In this document: positions 1 to 14,361 of the stretch, one piece after another
How positions within the stretch are numbered: the stretch's first letter is position 1
How the letters are laid out: every line of letters starts with the position of its first letter
Origin: Dactylellina haptotyla
Lineage: Eukaryota > Ascomycota > Orbiliomycetes > Orbiliales > Orbiliaceae
NCBI GenBank assembly: GCA_031310005.1
Contig: CM062380.1
Coordinates: 3,844,001-3,908,000, forward strand
Direction of reading: 5' to 3'
Length of the DNA stretch: 64,000 nucleotides
The notes under the pieces: generated by a model
The model's database searches: none
What the model saw: the letters and a program-made list of their open reading frames with translations, nothing else
Told to the model about the DNA's origin: nothing
Position numbers and translations under genes: made by a program

Positions 1-62
1 ATCAGAGCATGAACGACGAGCGAGTGGAGAGGCAGAGGTTCCAGCTGGAGGACTGTAGATAA
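1..62 (+). CDS. possible 3' end of a gene entering from the left (partial)
   Basis: Reading from base 3, the plus strand stays open for 19 codons and ends at TAA (60-62). The codons are rich in Glu, Arg and Gln, ending in LEDCR, and the stretch is more GC-rich than the sequence after the stop. This would fit the last codons of a charged or coiled-coil protein that begins outside the window. The minus strand is also open here, so chance is a real alternative. No family can be named. Confidence 0.25.
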   Translation, partial: QSMNDERVERQRFQLEDCR

Positions 63-3000
63 ATTTTGGCACGCTGAGATATCTCTGGAGGCTCCCGGCG
101 ACGCAGGATTGTCGTTAGCTGAGGCAAAAGGAGTCGCGAGAGGGCGTTGATGTCATATGCTGGGCGGCTATATGGCGAAGCTGTCACTGCGAGCAAGGGT
201 CTGGCCAGCTGGAGTATAAGATGTGCATCTATGCCGGTGAGTGATCTAGTCGCAGGTACAGCAAACAGACTCCTTGGTTACGTAGATAGATAGGTAAGGA
301 GAGGAAAGTTCATGGGTGAAGCCAAGTATAGAAACAGATTTCATTATCGCCATCACAGATGCATATGTTAACAGCAGCATTCCAGCCAATTATCGCCCCC
401 AGCCAGCCAGCCAATAGCCCTGAGTTACTGCCTGACCGCCTTACTGCCTTACTGACTTGCTAGCATACTTTTTACTACTGCATTGCACCTGCTGGCCCTA
501 GGCATTCGATATTTTTTACTCGTTGGCTTTCTTTCACTTAGCTGCCCCATTTCTGCTGCTGCTCCCGTGCCTCTTCGGCCCGTTTGCGCAATTTCTCCCT
601 TCACCTTGCTGGCCTCTCCTCCTGCAGACCAAATTCCCTTAGGCATTCTCCAGTGATTGCCAAAGCAGCACTGCGTCTCTGATGCTTCAAATCCTGTATG
701 TGTACGAGGTCCGGACGGCCTGTACTGTCCTGTCTTGTCAAGGGCGCGCTGGGTTTGGGACTTGTTGCCGAACCAACAGCCTACTAGTGCAGCTACCAGT
801 ATCGGCGCGTTCGAACATGTCTCGCCCGTAAAAAAGGGGACGGGCAACAGCTACTTTCCGAGATAGCTCATTTCCTGCCCTTATAATTGTAAACTGTGAC
901 GGTTAGTGGACTTTCCAGCGATCTAATCCGCCAGTCCAGTGGCGTATATCCGAAGGCACTAGCTATTTGATATAAAAGCTGCAACGAAGGCGCATTCGAC
1001 ACGCCGTTTTATTAACTTCATGCGAGTAATCAGCTTACTATCCCAACAGCAGCACGACGGATATGCGCAAGAACGGCAGCAGATGTTTATTCTTGGAACT
1101 TGCCGGCCTGTCCGTTCTTTCCCCAGATGCACCTGCGAGAACTCCAACCGGATTGGCTGGCCCCGACCAACCCCAGGAAAACGCCACAGCTGTTTTCAAA
1201 TTAACGACCTGCTAGTTTCTTGTTGTTTCCTTGTTTCTCCAACCGTCCCAAGTGCCCCTTTTCGTTCCTGTCTGGTCACCGTTTGTACGGCAGGGCGTTT
1301 GTCCGGTCCCAAACTCGCGCTCTGATTTGGTGGAATCCGGCTTTTCGTCTGATGTGGACGTTTGCGGAGGGATGCTGTTGTCAAGCCACACGCAACACAG
1401 AAACAACGCATTTTTGGGCCGACGTGATGTTTCCCTTTGCCGGGTTACTTGCCCGTGTGCCAATTCCGGCCGGAACTCGATTCTGCGCTATGACATTGAC
1501 AAAGCAAAAAACAAAAAATAATAGTGAGGGGTAAAGTGGACGAAAGAATGAAGCGGGATCTCGTGCCTCGTTCTTTTCTCTGACTAAGAGATGATCCATA
1601 CTCAAGTCGGTGCCAACTTTTGTTGGGGGTGAAATTTGATCAGTTGCTTGCATTATCGCATCGCTTCAAATGGAGTAATTGCGAGGGAGCTCAATGGAAA
1701 GCTACTATTAACTGTATTGGACATGTTTGATAATTCTGTGTATAAAAACAATATCCTAAGAGGGTAGAAAAAACCCTCGTTGAAAAACCCCATGCGCGTA
1801 TGCCAGGTGGAAACTCACCACTGAAAAGGTCCGGTGGGGGGAATTCCAAGCCAGACCTACCAGGTGCAACTACCAGCTTTATGACTTAAGTAGTTCTACT
1901 CCTTGCACCCGTCTAGGTCTGCCTCGTCAAACCCCGTCGAACTTTGGCTTACCCCGCGCTGGAATTCCGGCTTGTCAAAGGTAATCTCTAGACCTTGGTC
2001 CGTCTCAAAAGGAAACAAACTATATGTCAGATCCACTTGAGTCAAGAGATATATCGGATCCACTAGCTAGCTCCGGCAACCAACGACGCCCAAAGCCATG
2101 GATTATTTTTCACGCACCCCAGCTTTTGGGCACTCCGTAAACACCCCAATACATAAGTGCTTTTTTTTCTCGTAGATAGCAAAGAAACCAAAAGGAGAAA
2201 ATAGAATACGGTACTTGCTTCGCTCGCTCAATAGGCCCGGAAGCATAATATCCTGCATGTAAAAATGCGCTCTCTCGGATTCTCCTTTGCATTCGAGTCT
2301 GCATGCATTCGTTAGCTGGTTGCATGTCTGCGTCGTGGCTTCTGTACCTCCAATGACAATTTTTATCTGTGTATTAACGATGCCCCCAACAAAGGGAGTA
2401 CCAGCATCTTTGCTCCTAGCTCATAACCTCAACTCGTGATGACATCCTTATATGCACGTTGCTGCAGAAGAGCCTCGATTAATTTCCAAACGAGCATGGT
2501 CTGTAAACCAGTTTTCGCACCGGGTTGGGCGAGGAAACCACGCCAGCCAGCCAAAAAACACACATTTTACACTCACTCAGCGCAACCGCAAGCTCCCCAC
2601 CTCAGATGCCCCATTCCATGTCGACATATTCGCACACACAATCTCATGAAGCAACCACTAAGAAAAAAAGAGTGAGAAAAATAGCTCTCTTTCCAGATAT
2701 GATGGAAACTGTGTCGCGCTGCCGGATCAGATAGGTTTTTCATCCGCAAAAACTGGAAAAACTTTTTTGCAGCGGCGGCGGAAACGTTAAACTAGTCGAG
2801 GACCATTCATGCCGGAGTATCCACATTTAATATATCGTGTGTACCCACAGACGCACGCACCGCACGGTAAACTGCCACACCTCATCGGCATCTCGCACCT
2901 TACCAGCCTGAAATCTGTCCTCTTTCTTGTGGTTTCAAGAGTACATTCCAAACAGCCAAGTGAAATACATAAGAAAATGCTGCATAATTTATATAATTTT

Positions 3001-5798
3001 TTGATTTTTGTTGAAACGTTGAGCAAAATTAGAGCTTTTTTTTTCTCGCAACTGAAGAATTCCACGTCGAATTGACATGTGACCGATATATACAGTCGAT
3101 TGGCAGGTACACTCACGCACATGAGCAGTTACTTCAGACTTTCATTAATAGCCGTGAGGAATGCCCTGGCCTTGATCCCGCAGTACCTCGAAAGTACGGC
3201 ACCGCCGTATGTTGCATGTATCTAGATCATTTCCGGCTGAACTTTTTTACCACCTTCAGAATCCATTTTTATTTTATCCATATAGATCAAATCTATAGTA
3301 TAAACGCTATACCTTACAGCACAAACGTCAGATAAACCTATAGCGTGCTTTCTGTTAAAAAAGCCGCCAACCGAATAATATTCCTCCAACAAGCTAATGT
3401 TTCATCTAGTCTAAGGAAGAAAAATATAGAGCCGGCGAATAGAAAGAAAAGGGAAAAAATAGAAACCTACCCGTAGTTACGTCGTAAAAGTAGCCTAGTT
3501 TAGACGATAATTAGCTAGCGAATAACACAAACGTCAGACCTAGAACCTGACCACTTGACGGAGATGAAAGGTGGAGAAAGCACGCAGAGTTCCACCAAAC
3601 GAAACGGCACAGCTAGATGTTCACCGAGTGGAGCAGCATGGATACAATGGAAAGAAGTGAAAAAAACAAAATTGACGCTAGGAAACCAGAAAAGGAACGA
3701 CATCCCGGGCGAACCTCGAACATGGAACCCAACTGCAACGCAGATGCACCTATCCTCACCACCCTGAACCTTTCACTGGGTGTGAATTATCGTATGATGG
3801 CCTCTTGTGAGATCATTCTTCTTCTTCTTTTTTTTCTCCCTTTCCTCACAAATTTTTTCTGGGCCCGATATGCAGTCCGAGATACAAGGGGTTGTTAATC
3901 GAATTCCTTTTTTCACCCTCGCAGCTCACTCACGGGGAAGTGGGCAATCTATCAAGGTCAAGCCCTTTGCTAAATTGGCGGGAAAGTTTGCAAGGAAGTA
4001 TCGGGAACAAGGACGGTAGATGATGGGATGATAGGATATGGGGGGTAACATATATTGATTTTCATATGCTTGAACCGGTACAAACACACTCTGCAGATTA
4101 GCAACTGCGAACAGAAAAAAAAAACAATCCCTGAGGTTTCTGGATGAGGATGAAAAAATTTTCCTTCTCGTCAAAAAAAAGGGTAATTGATAAAAAGAAT
4201 GCACAGAAGAACATTGAAGAACAGCACCCTACCGGTAAGGGAAACTTCTGAATCCGGGGTCTTTAGAAAGATTAATATCACACAACGTTGAAATTTAAAC
4301 GATTAGCTCGCATGTACAGATTACGTACTAGACCCGGTACACATTATAGTGCCGTAACCTCGAGCCGAGGATATATATCAGCCATGCCTTCGCAATTTCT
4401 CTCCAAATCTAGAGATCTAACAATACTTTACCCTATGATATCATGCCATATTGCAGCTCCCCTGTGCATAATTTCTAAATAAACTCGACTGCAAGTCAGA
4501 TATGTCGGTATACATGTTAATGCGTTCAAAGATTAGCAAGCCGTAAGGGGGTATAATAACAAATAATTTTGATAGTCTGCAATAAAGAGGTATTTTCATA
4601 ATTTTTAAGCTCAAAAAGATATCATTCATGCATCAAACACGAGAACTCGACTTTCGAATAATAAAAAAAGGAGAAAAAGCGAAATTTTGAGAAAAGAAAA
4701 ATAATAATAATGTATACGGTAGAATATTTGAGAAGGGGAAAAAACCGGCGTACAAAGAGAATTCCGAAGGTATCACAAAAGACCCATGAAGAACGAGCAA
4801 AAAATAGTCATGCAAAAAGCAAAAGGTATAAAAAGAGAGGGAAAAGGAAAACGTTTAAACATGAAACCGCTAAACTGAACGTACCCTTTATGGAGAAAGA
4901 AACCAATTGGTCAACCCCACAGTCTTCCAAGGACATGGTCGATAGGAGAATTATCGGAAAGACAGGCTTTTGAAACCCACAAGTCAACATGCAACAGTTC
5001 AGCGCACAAGTAGTACCGCCTAGCAACAAAATGGTAACCACAGGTCGAAAAAAAAAAAAAAAAAGCTAAATACCAGCCGAAAAGAGGCTTGTGCGCACTA
5101 TCTGCGGATCTCTGCGTCTGGTTTATCCTTTCTGTTTCTCAAGCGTCTGTGGCCCCCATGCCCCCAACGTAACGATGGAAAATAGAAATGCCAGGTCGGC
5201 TTTTCTTTCTGTATATTGGGGTTTCTTTTCTTATTGCTTCTTCTCGATCGATCCATGCCTTCGGCGGGAGCTTCGAGAAGATGAGAGGAAAGGTTCCCAA
5301 AAGTGGTAGGATTGCGCGAGGTGCACCAATAGAAATAGGAAAAGGTGCTAGCGCTATAAAAACGGCCGCCCGAGGATATCGTGATTGAAACTGGGGGCGG
5401 GGGAAATATTGGCTAACCACCAAAAGACTGCGCCATGCAGATGAATTCGGTTTTCTTTAAATCCGTTCCGATCAGCCTGTCAATGGCTGTTATTGTAGAT
5501 GAATATGAGAGAAAAAACCCAAAAGGGTGAATCTGCAGAAGAGTTCGTTAAAAAGAAACAAGAAAAAAGAAAAGGAAAGGCTATTTTGAGAAAGATGTAC
5601 GTCGGCAATAGTAGATATCATTCGATATAAGCAAAAAAGTGAAGATAGACCCAGATCTTTCGTAAGCAGTCATAAGTTTGCCAGCTGAAAAGGCAAGGTA
5701 TCTCTATAACACCCCCCCTTTCAATCAAATCGCAAGCTAAAGAAAAGCGGCTCAATGCAAAAGCAAACAAGGTATAAGCTTATAGCTCAAAGTATAAG
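63..5798. other. long non-coding spacer
   Basis: No supported gene was found in this stretch. Open frames are short, occur on both strands and resemble no family. It contains many short A and T runs, including a 17-base A run at 5048-5064, CCAGCCAG-type short repeats near 390-415, and AT-rich tracts near 4270-4720. The right end is the 3' flank of the minus-strand regulator that stops at 5799. It may hold UTRs or regulatory DNA, but no specific element could be assigned. Confidence 0.6.
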
Positions 5799-8700
5799 CT
5801 ACAGAACAAGGCACCCCAAGTAACCATACTTTTGCAACATATGGGTATCAATAACCAGGTTTCTAGATTCTGAAGACATTCCAGATGCTCCAGGGCCGCC
5901 AACACCCGCACCCTCCCCCACCGCCAGCTCCGCTAGATGTTGGAGATTTCCGTGTGGCAGGGGATGTTTTCCGGCCGTTGTAGTTGCTCCAGAGTTAGTC
6001 CGAATATGACTGGTTCTGCGAGAAATGAAGTCTTTAATGGTTCTGTCCCACCCATTACTATCTTCCCGTGTCGAGATACCCCTACGCTTTTCCAAGGCTT
6101 CTGCGACAAGCATTATTCCCTTCTCCGCTTCAATCCTAGTCTCGTTGAATTCCAGAAGGTCTACTAACGTCAGGATCGCCAATGCTGCAAAGTGGTAGCT
6201 GAGTGGGGTGACCGGCGTCTGGACGGAGTTCAAGATAGTCGCAATTCTCGTCGCTGGCCCAATAAGCTGGCCTGGTTCCGTAGCATCAGTAATACAGAGA
6301 AACAGCAACTTTACATGCCAGTAGGCGATATGGACGAGATTCAAGGATCCAAGCACACTGTCAACGCTCTCACGGAATCTCTCGAGCTCCCCTCTCAGCA
6401 ATCTCGAGACATAAGCACTACTTGCCGTGCTTGACACGGCTTGGTCGGATGACGTTAGATTTTCCGCTAAGTGGCCAAGAATCATGGACAGGCCTAATAC
6501 ATCCCGCTTATATTAGCACAGACCGTCTTTTGTAATTTTGGAAACCGTCCCTTCCAGCCATTCCAAGAGGAATATATATTTTCCGCCAAGGAAACGGAAC
6601 TACGAGGCGGGGGGCGGTTTATCAGGAAGGAAGAAAAGGGGAAGGGGCGCTCTCGAAACTTACGGGTGATTTGGTAAGCTGCGGAGCCCAGAAGAAGTTG
6701 ATCTTCCTGCAGCAGAACCACGCTAGAATCAGGGATGTGAAGTGGACTCGATGTGCTCACTGCGTTCCACCTATCCAGCACAACGAGCGTCCACCAGGCT
6801 CGTCTCCCTAATTTTTCATCGCTGTCGTCATGATCGCCTTCTGATGCTTTGATCCCAGTATTTCCATGATGTAGTCTCAAATTATAAGCCAATCCAATAG
6901 CGGCTCCAAGCCAGAGTGCTCTTGGAGGACCGAATTGCCCTTTGATAGCAGTTGGACCCCGATTATCCGCTTCCAAAATCAAGAATATCAATGTTTGAAG
7001 ATAAATGAGATTATCAGCAATTGATCTGCTCGCTGGATCTTCGTACTGGGCAGCAAAAGCCAGTTCAGCAACTCCACGGGACTCAAAGGGGCCCGTGGGA
7101 ATCAGCGTTGACGCTGGATTGGATCTTACTGCACAATAGAGTGCCTGAAGAACTGCCTCCCGTACTCGAGAAGAGGCGAGAGAAAGTCTCAATCTCAACC
7201 TCGCCTTAGAGTGAGGGAGAAACGGAAACGTTGGGTGTATGATTGTATAGTATCTACGAATATAATCGTTGGCATCAAAAGTATTCCAGAAAAATATACA
7301 ACGAACCACAACGCAAAACAACTAAAATAAAAAAAAAGATGGAATGTACTTACTGATCGATTGTAGGCTCGTCCCAGTCAAAGGACTTGGTGGGGCCTTT
7401 CATGATATTTGAACTCATGGTGATATCTATAGGATCAAGAGGACCACTTAAACTCTGTCTTCTTATTACTTCCTCAGAAGAATCGGGTCTCCAACAGGAC
7501 GACGAACCAGAAGTAGGTGAAGTGTGAGCAATTAGAGATGGAGGTACGGAGGCTGAAGAGATAGAACCTCTTTGAGAATGCAAACCGCTGGAAGAGTGGG
7601 AGGGGGGAATGTGAGGAGGAGGGAGCTGCCTCTGTGGTATTTGAGGACCCGGCTGGTGATGAGGACTGTGAAATGAATCAATCGGAGGTAGCCTTTCGCT
7701 GCTACGCTGTAATGTTGGGCTCTGCGCAAGCGGCTGCAGATGCATGCCTAGTGGAAAATCACTCGACGAGGATAGGGTACGCTTCCTAGATTGCCTCAGT
7801 CCAAGGTTAGGTGGAGGCGATGTCCCTTCCGAATCCATTGGTGATGATTCTCCTTCAACCGACGTCAAGTTTCCGTAAGGATGCATATCGCTAGTCGATA
7901 TTGTATTCTCTAAGGTATTTAACCGGTCTGCAAGTTCCTTAATATACCTAGTTTAGATTGCGCAACGTTTAGTAGTGTTAAACATAGGAGATTCCGAACG
8001 ACACACAGCCAGGAGCCAGAAATTCGCGCATGGAATCAGCCCAGGAGTCGAAGGCGGAATGGAATGTTCTACAGATTCCATAACCCGGCCCTGCCAACTT
8101 GCCTGCCAACTTTACCAACGGCGACTACGACAAAAGATGCATGTGTGTGGGAAAGCCAGAGAACATACAACGGTCTGCCACATAGGGACAATAATAACAG
8201 TAAGGCAGGACAAGGCAGATGAAATGAAATGGTACATGTATGTATCCAGGTTCGTTTGCTTACCCTTTGCTAGGCCCTCTCTTCATCGGCACCCGACTGA
8301 ACGAACACCGTACACCTACTCGCTTGCAGCTTGAACACTGCTCGACTCCTGTCTCAGAAGTTGCATCGCACCGAATCTGTGCAACGCAAAAGAACGCGGG
8401 TTACCATAACCAGACCACCTACAAAGGGCACGGCCAAAAGAATTTTCAAATAGGGTAAAAGTGTTCAGGACTATAATACCTTTTTCCTACGACATTCATC
8501 ACAGGCCCGTGATACTTTCGATCTTTTTCGAGGCGCGAGGTCGCTACCTCCACCCAGATCCATTGAACTGTCGGCATACCCACCAGGTGCCGTCCTTGGA
8601 GACGACGGTCGTTGGTCATAGCCTTGCATTGGGGCATCCATAGGAGGGATAATAGGAGGGAGTCCTCGAGAAACGGGTATAAACGACGACGAAGGCGAAC

Positions 8701-9019
8701 TTAGAAGCATCGACGGCGAAAGGTTGTTGTGGCGTCCTCTTTCCAAACCGCCTAGGCCGTATTCGACTTCGTCGACAACGCTCGTTCTCGTAGGTGAGTA
8801 TGTTGCTCGCGAAGGTCCCAAGTATCTCGGCTTGATTATAAAGTCGGAATCCGTCCCAGAGTACTCCTTCGAAGGCCAGTGCGAGTCGGCAGGAAATGTC
8901 GCAGACGAAGGAGGCGAGTATATAGACCGGCGCAATGGAAGTGTAATCGTCAAGTACTTTGTGGGGTTGGAGCGGTGGGTCACTAGTTGAGATGAGGGTG
9001 CTGGAGCGACCTCCGCCAT
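5799..9019 (-). CDS. RGT1: Zn2Cys6 transcription factor, Rgt1/COL-26-like glucose-response regulator
   Basis: Five exons can be joined with matching phases: 9019-8480, 8376-8264, 7947-7354, 7253-6664 and 6493-5799, giving 843 residues. The Zn2Cys6 cluster is split by the first intron; its ligands are C173, C176, C183, C194, C197 and C204, in the spacing CX2CX6C...CX2CX6C. It is followed by VPMKRGPSKGYIKEL and a short linker, the signature of the Rgt1 family, which controls hexose transporter and glucose-response genes in fungi. Exon 3 is Ser/Pro/Gln-rich. Exons 4 and 5 carry the fungal-specific regulatory domain, starting near YYTIIHPTFPFLPH. Introns are 103, 316, 100 and 170 nt; the 316-nt intron is long for a fungus, but the SKG/Y junction fits the family exactly. 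A nuclear DNA-binding role is inferred. Rgt1 membership is strongly suggested by the zinc-cluster flank; orthology to one named gene is less certain. Confidence 0.88.
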
Positions 9020-9729
9020 TTACTCAGGTACTGGCTGGAAAAATTCCCTACAGCCAGCGTTCCTTTAGTGCTGCAGATATTCCCATAAGTTACCCCCCTG
9101 GGTGCGTCAAACGGTTTTGTCGAGGGTACAATGGTTACCCTGGACACAGTTATGTCGAGACGATGTTGCTCTTCCCTTTCGAATCGTTGCTTTGCAGTTA
9201 GACGGCAGGAATTTAACGCTAACCAGCTTCTTGATGAAATAAATTTCCACCAGAAGAAAGGTACTTCTTTTAGAGAACCAAAAAAAGAGTTATACTGAGA
9301 CCAGAGGGGATGGCGAGATATTAAAGATAGAAATGAAGATAAGAAAACTACCACCCGTCAGTATGCGGGGAAGTAATACTTAGCCTGTAGCTGGAGGTAC
9401 GATTGCGTATTTCTAATTGCTCCAGCAGCGTGATATCTTGGATATGTCTGCTTTTAAGCTACGCGGCTAGAAAATCAAATATCTACAGCTAGTTTGCAGA
9501 TGAACATGCGGGTGCTAGTGGTCTGGCTTCGAATTCATGAATTGGACAGTAAGTATAACAGGGCGTTTAAGTGGCGGGTTAGCTATTCTGCTTCCCGGGT
9601 GTAGCGGTAGGCAAGGGTAGAAAGACGGTATTTCCGCCAGATCGGAGTGCCTCCGCTTTTTGGGCAAGAAGACGAGACGAAAAGCAAAGGCTAATATTAC
9701 TTTGGTCTCGTGGTAAGTGCCGCCTAGGT

Positions 9730-10194
9730 TCAAATTTCAGATAGACTCAAAGAGAGCCGTGGAGCATATGACCACCTGATTCGATTTCGTGCAGCAACGG
9801 TTTGAGAGATCGCAGTTTCGTTCGTAGCAGGGTTAACAACGTCGGCAGGAATGATTCGCTTGCTCATGCAGAGGTTCAATTCAACCAGATTAGAGGTGGG
9901 CCGGATCAATTCAGCATGCAGCAGAAGCGGTGTGAATTCCAGGCAGTCTGGCCGGTCGTTAAGCACGCTAGCTGCACACCGAAACGAAAGGCTCTGTAGA
10001 CGAGTAATAGTAGGCAAGGTCTCCCGCCATGCGACACCTAATATATTTCTAAAGGTAACGGGGCCAGGTGGCAGGGTGGGTGCGAGGGCGAGGGACCTCC
10101 CCGGCGCGGAAGAAAGGCGATGCGAGGCTACGGTTGTGAGAAAGGTACGGTATATGAAGTCCCGGATGTTTTTTGGACAGCGGCGACAGGATTC
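9730..10194 (-). pseudogene. 154-codon open frame without start, leucine-rich, possible gene remnant
   Basis: The minus strand is open from just inside a TAG (10197-10195) to TGA (9732-9730). No ATG lies near the 5' end, so this is either an internal exon or a decayed gene. The product has regularly spaced leucines, including TRLQSLSFRCAASVL and SNLVELNLCMS, which recall the leucine-rich part of fungal F-box-like proteins. That resemblance is only impressionistic; no F-box motif was found. The segment is locally GC-richer than its surroundings. Confidence 0.25.
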
Positions 10195-13100
10195 CTATAT
10201 GCTCATTCGGTCCGATGCTATGAAAGATCTTTAGAAAGCTGTTGAGTGGATCCGAAGTAGTCGGCTCGAAATAACGCTTTGTTCACAGCTTTTCGTGTGA
10301 ATTCGACTTCTTATTGAGAAAGGGCAGGGTGAGAAAATCCGTCGCCTTTCAAAATTCAAAGGACTAGGGTAGAATTTGGAAGAGGCGCTCTCGGAAAAAT
10401 AGGTAAAATCGTTTCGTAGATCCGTCTCGTCCTCCGGCATATATATCCCCACGACGAAAAGTATCTCGCCTAGAAGTATGCACAATGACAGCTGTAGGTT
10501 CCAAGCCCAAGGGTAAGGTAGAATAAACAAGCACCGTACGGACGGTAAGGATCATGAGAAAAGAGGTCTGATAATTTGAGCGATTTGTCGACAGTTAGAA
10601 AGTCTGTAGAATGACTAAATTTTGTGAAAAATGCAAGGTAAGCAAGAAGCCATTGTCGTCAGGAGAGACTAGGTAGTCGGGATTTCTGGGGAAGAGTTCA
10701 ATGCAGTCAATTCTGGGGTTTGGCTCCATATGGCTAGGATAAAGCAGGCGAGCAACAACAGCTTTCCAGGGTTTGCACTCTAACGGCTGACTGGTCCGAG
10801 AAAGAGGCGCACGAGGACGTGATCGCAGCGGATATTAATAGGTTCTTTTTCTTTTTGTTTCTTCTTGTCCTTAATTGAGGGGTGTGCCTACCAAGTACTT
10901 CCGTTAAAGTCGAATAGCGAGCCTGCAAGCAACAAGCCTAGACGAACGGGGCCGATGCGTAGCTTAGTGCCCTTTGCAGCGTCAAAGCACCCGCTGAACT
11001 CCCAGTTGCCAACCGAAAATAAAAAAATAAAAAAATAAAAAGCAGCAGCGGGGCATATATCAAAGTAACTTGAGTTCCTGCAAAATTAGAGCTGGGGATG
11101 TGAATCTTTAAATGTACGAGATCCGCATAAAACGAGAAATGTATACAATTTAATAAAGCCAAAGTAATCCGCGGAATATCCCAAGTGAACGTATTGGGTT
11201 TAAACAATACAAACATTTAAGGGAGGAAGTGGGAATGAGAGGGTGCGAACAATACGAAGTATCGTTGCATAGAGGGAATTACGAGCAACGAAGGGCAGAA
11301 AGGGGAAAAAGAAATTTGCAAACGTCAAATAGCCTTGACGGGCTTGAGGTCAATGGATGATGGTTATTATCGTCAAGTAAGTTACCCAGTAACCCAGCCT
11401 TGGGCTAGGAGGAACGTGCTTTTTGCGAACCTCTGCCGCAGATCACGACCTGCTTCATCCAACACATATGCCGGGCGCACCGCGCATGGACTATCTCAGA
11501 ACCGATGCTGGTCGCAGAACCCCAAGCTAGTGATTGTAGTAGCATCGCTCTATTCGAGATTCCCACCTACTCGCCGTTGTGTCGGGTGGGAATCCCAGAG
11601 ACATCATTTCATTCGTACGGGAGGGAGGGAGAAAAATATTTTTGGTTGTGTAAGGAGTCTGGCTCCGGGGGCTAATAGATGACGGGTGGTTGGCATGGTT
11701 TGTGCGGACTATACAGCCTGGACCGTTCACGAGCCGACAACCAGGTGTCGCCAGCAGGAAACCGAGTCGTTTCAATTACCCCATACTCCCTTTCAGTCGG
11801 ACATGGACGAGGGAACCGGGGCTGTTGATCCTTTCCTCCCTTTCTATTTGGCATCTCTGAAGCAAGAATCTCATCTAAAAAAGAAAACAGTTATTGTTGC
11901 ATGGGCCTACCTCTCGCTTTCCTTACGTTCTTCCTTTCCGACCCAAGCGAATACTGTGCTGCCAATCAGGGTTCCTCGTCTGAGCAAAAAGCCCAGCGTT
12001 GCGAGAAATGACTTCGAAATCGGGAAGATATGTGCGCATGTTAAAATTTAAAAGGCTTTTCCAACCGGACCAAACAAAGGAATTCTTCTGTATGAAAAGC
12101 TGGAAGGTCCGAACGTCCCGCCATTCTTTTTTATTACTGTTTCTTTAAATCGTTTTATTTTATTTTTTAAACTTTCGGTCTTTCATCCGAGGGACTGGTG
12201 CCGGGCTTCAGCTGACGTTTACAAGTCTCTGAGCGCAAGATACCAACTCTACTATACACCCGCAGTGCTTGGAATTTAACTTTTTTTCGTTCTGGTTACC
12301 TATGTTGCCTCAATAGTCTGTGTGTTCTTTGGGTGTAAACCAGTTGCTTGCTGCCTGCATATACCCCCAGAAATTTAATACTTGCCAAGTATGCTTGCTC
12401 TAGCCGCTTCATGTCCCGGGCTTTCTTTTTCCGGTGGATCTCATTTTCTCGTCCCTATTACATTATTGACACACCACCCTCCTCCCCAAACCCCGCAAAA
12501 GGCGGAGAAGCTTGCCCAGTCGTTTAATAAGGCTATCGAGATTAGCATTCCCGCACGCTCGAACCGAGTGATAATGTAAGAAGTAGGTCTGAAATTTACC
12601 CCCCTGTTAGCATTTAGCATGCATTGGACATCAAAATATTATCCTTCAAAATTCGACACCCTATCATAAAATCAGTACGCGTTTTGTCTCCCTTAGAGGA
12701 CGAGGGCTTCGGTCCCGTTGGGTTCTTCCCGTATCCTTAAATCGTAGTCCTCACTAGATTGTAACTGACCTAGAACTAGGCTAGGATTATCTAGCATCAA
12801 AGTCTAACGGCCGAGATCCAGGGCTGGGACCGAGCATGGGGTCAAGGATCGCACCCCGAAACTAAAATTTCAATCCCGATACTTCATTGAGCCCCTTGGT
12901 CCTAAAGCTTGCTGAGGATCATACCTACTTTAGATCGATTACATGTACGTATTTGTTAGCCACCTGTGGGACAGCAGGTTCTATTTGCACAGCTCCTTGT
13001 TGTCCTATCGCTCCCAGAAGCAGGCCGCCACGATCCACGAATTAACAATGATAATCGGGACTCTGCTCGCTGATTGCATGATACATGGGTTAGAGCTGCA

Positions 13101-14361
13101 AGTGTCTCAAGACATGTATTATTCCGTTGTCGACCTTGCATCTGCATCGTGTACGCTCTTGTTGGAAGAGACTACTGATGCAACGAATTTGAGCATTCTT
13201 TCGTCATTCGTCGCCTGGTAAGTTCGCCAAAATGGAAGCGGGGAAGCCATTCTCGGGGACAAAGCTTTTGATTCAGGAAAGATCGGGCGGATAAACAATT
13301 GATTTCTGCGATTCTTGACCCACTTATATCCAAACCGTTCAGAAAAGAGCTGCAGGAAAAACACAGGACGGAACAACAGAGGTCAATGCGTCAAAATTCT
13401 GCTTTATCCTATTATTCAACAGCATGTTGCGGCGGTGGCTCCTCGGTTAGTTGCGAAGTTATCTAATCCGATAAGAAAGGATATCTCTCTTTGGGAATCT
13501 AGAAAGATACTGCTGTAGAATTCACGAACAAAAGTGCTCGTCAATACCAACAACAAATCATCGATTGTGTATTTGAAAAGCAAAACCGCGATCACACCTC
13601 GGTTTAACAATGCTCATGATCTGCAAGTCAGCAATTCTTAGTTAAAAGTCTGCTTTCCCATGCTGGCTGCCTTGCATGGAGCACGGGGATGCAGATGCGG
13701 TTTAAATCTTTATTTTCGAGCCTAGAGGTTTCTTCAACTTTCGTCTCGTCTGATCCACCTCCTGCATCAATTTGGTGCAACACAATCCATGTGACTGGCC
13801 TACATTTACTGGTCCTCGCGTATGTATGCCAGGCTCTTGGGCGCACTGATACTCCCTCCCCTATTGCCAACCTTTTCCATCCCCAGAAAGCCCACTCTCA
13901 ATCGTAACGGGACAAAGCAAGAAATGTGTATCGGGTTTCGCCAACGACTCGCACACACAGAAAAAAAAAAGCGTAGCTCCAAACTTTCAGGGATCGTCCT
14001 CCTGTTCCGAGACACGTCGTGCGGGATTTCGGAATTGCAAAGCGGTGGAAGAAAAAGTAACGTTTCACCCAAGCACATTAGTATCAAATTACTGCTCAGA
14101 TCCGAAAAACTCGGTTGTTTCTCCACATTCGCTTTCAACAATCCGCCGGAGCTAGAGCGAGCTACTAGTGGAGACGGGTTGGCTCTCCCATGGCTTGGAT
14201 AAAGACACGGAAAAACTTTTGAGCTGGCCGGGAGGATCCCGGGAAGGCTCCATAAAATACGAGGAATTGGAGTTAAAGGCAGGAAGCTGAATATCTCTCC
14301 CTAAGAGTTTCTTTCGAAAAGAACGGGGCCTAAGATCCTCGTACCCAACCGTCAGGAAACG

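Noticed and set aside
449-847. 132-codon minus-strand frame near the left end
   Set aside because: No motif, atypical composition, and a competing plus-strand frame (657-866); treated as chance.
9690-9745. Possible tRNA suggested by a GGTTCAAAT-like B box near 9728
   Set aside because: No matching A box or acceptor-stem pairing could be found at the right distance on either strand.
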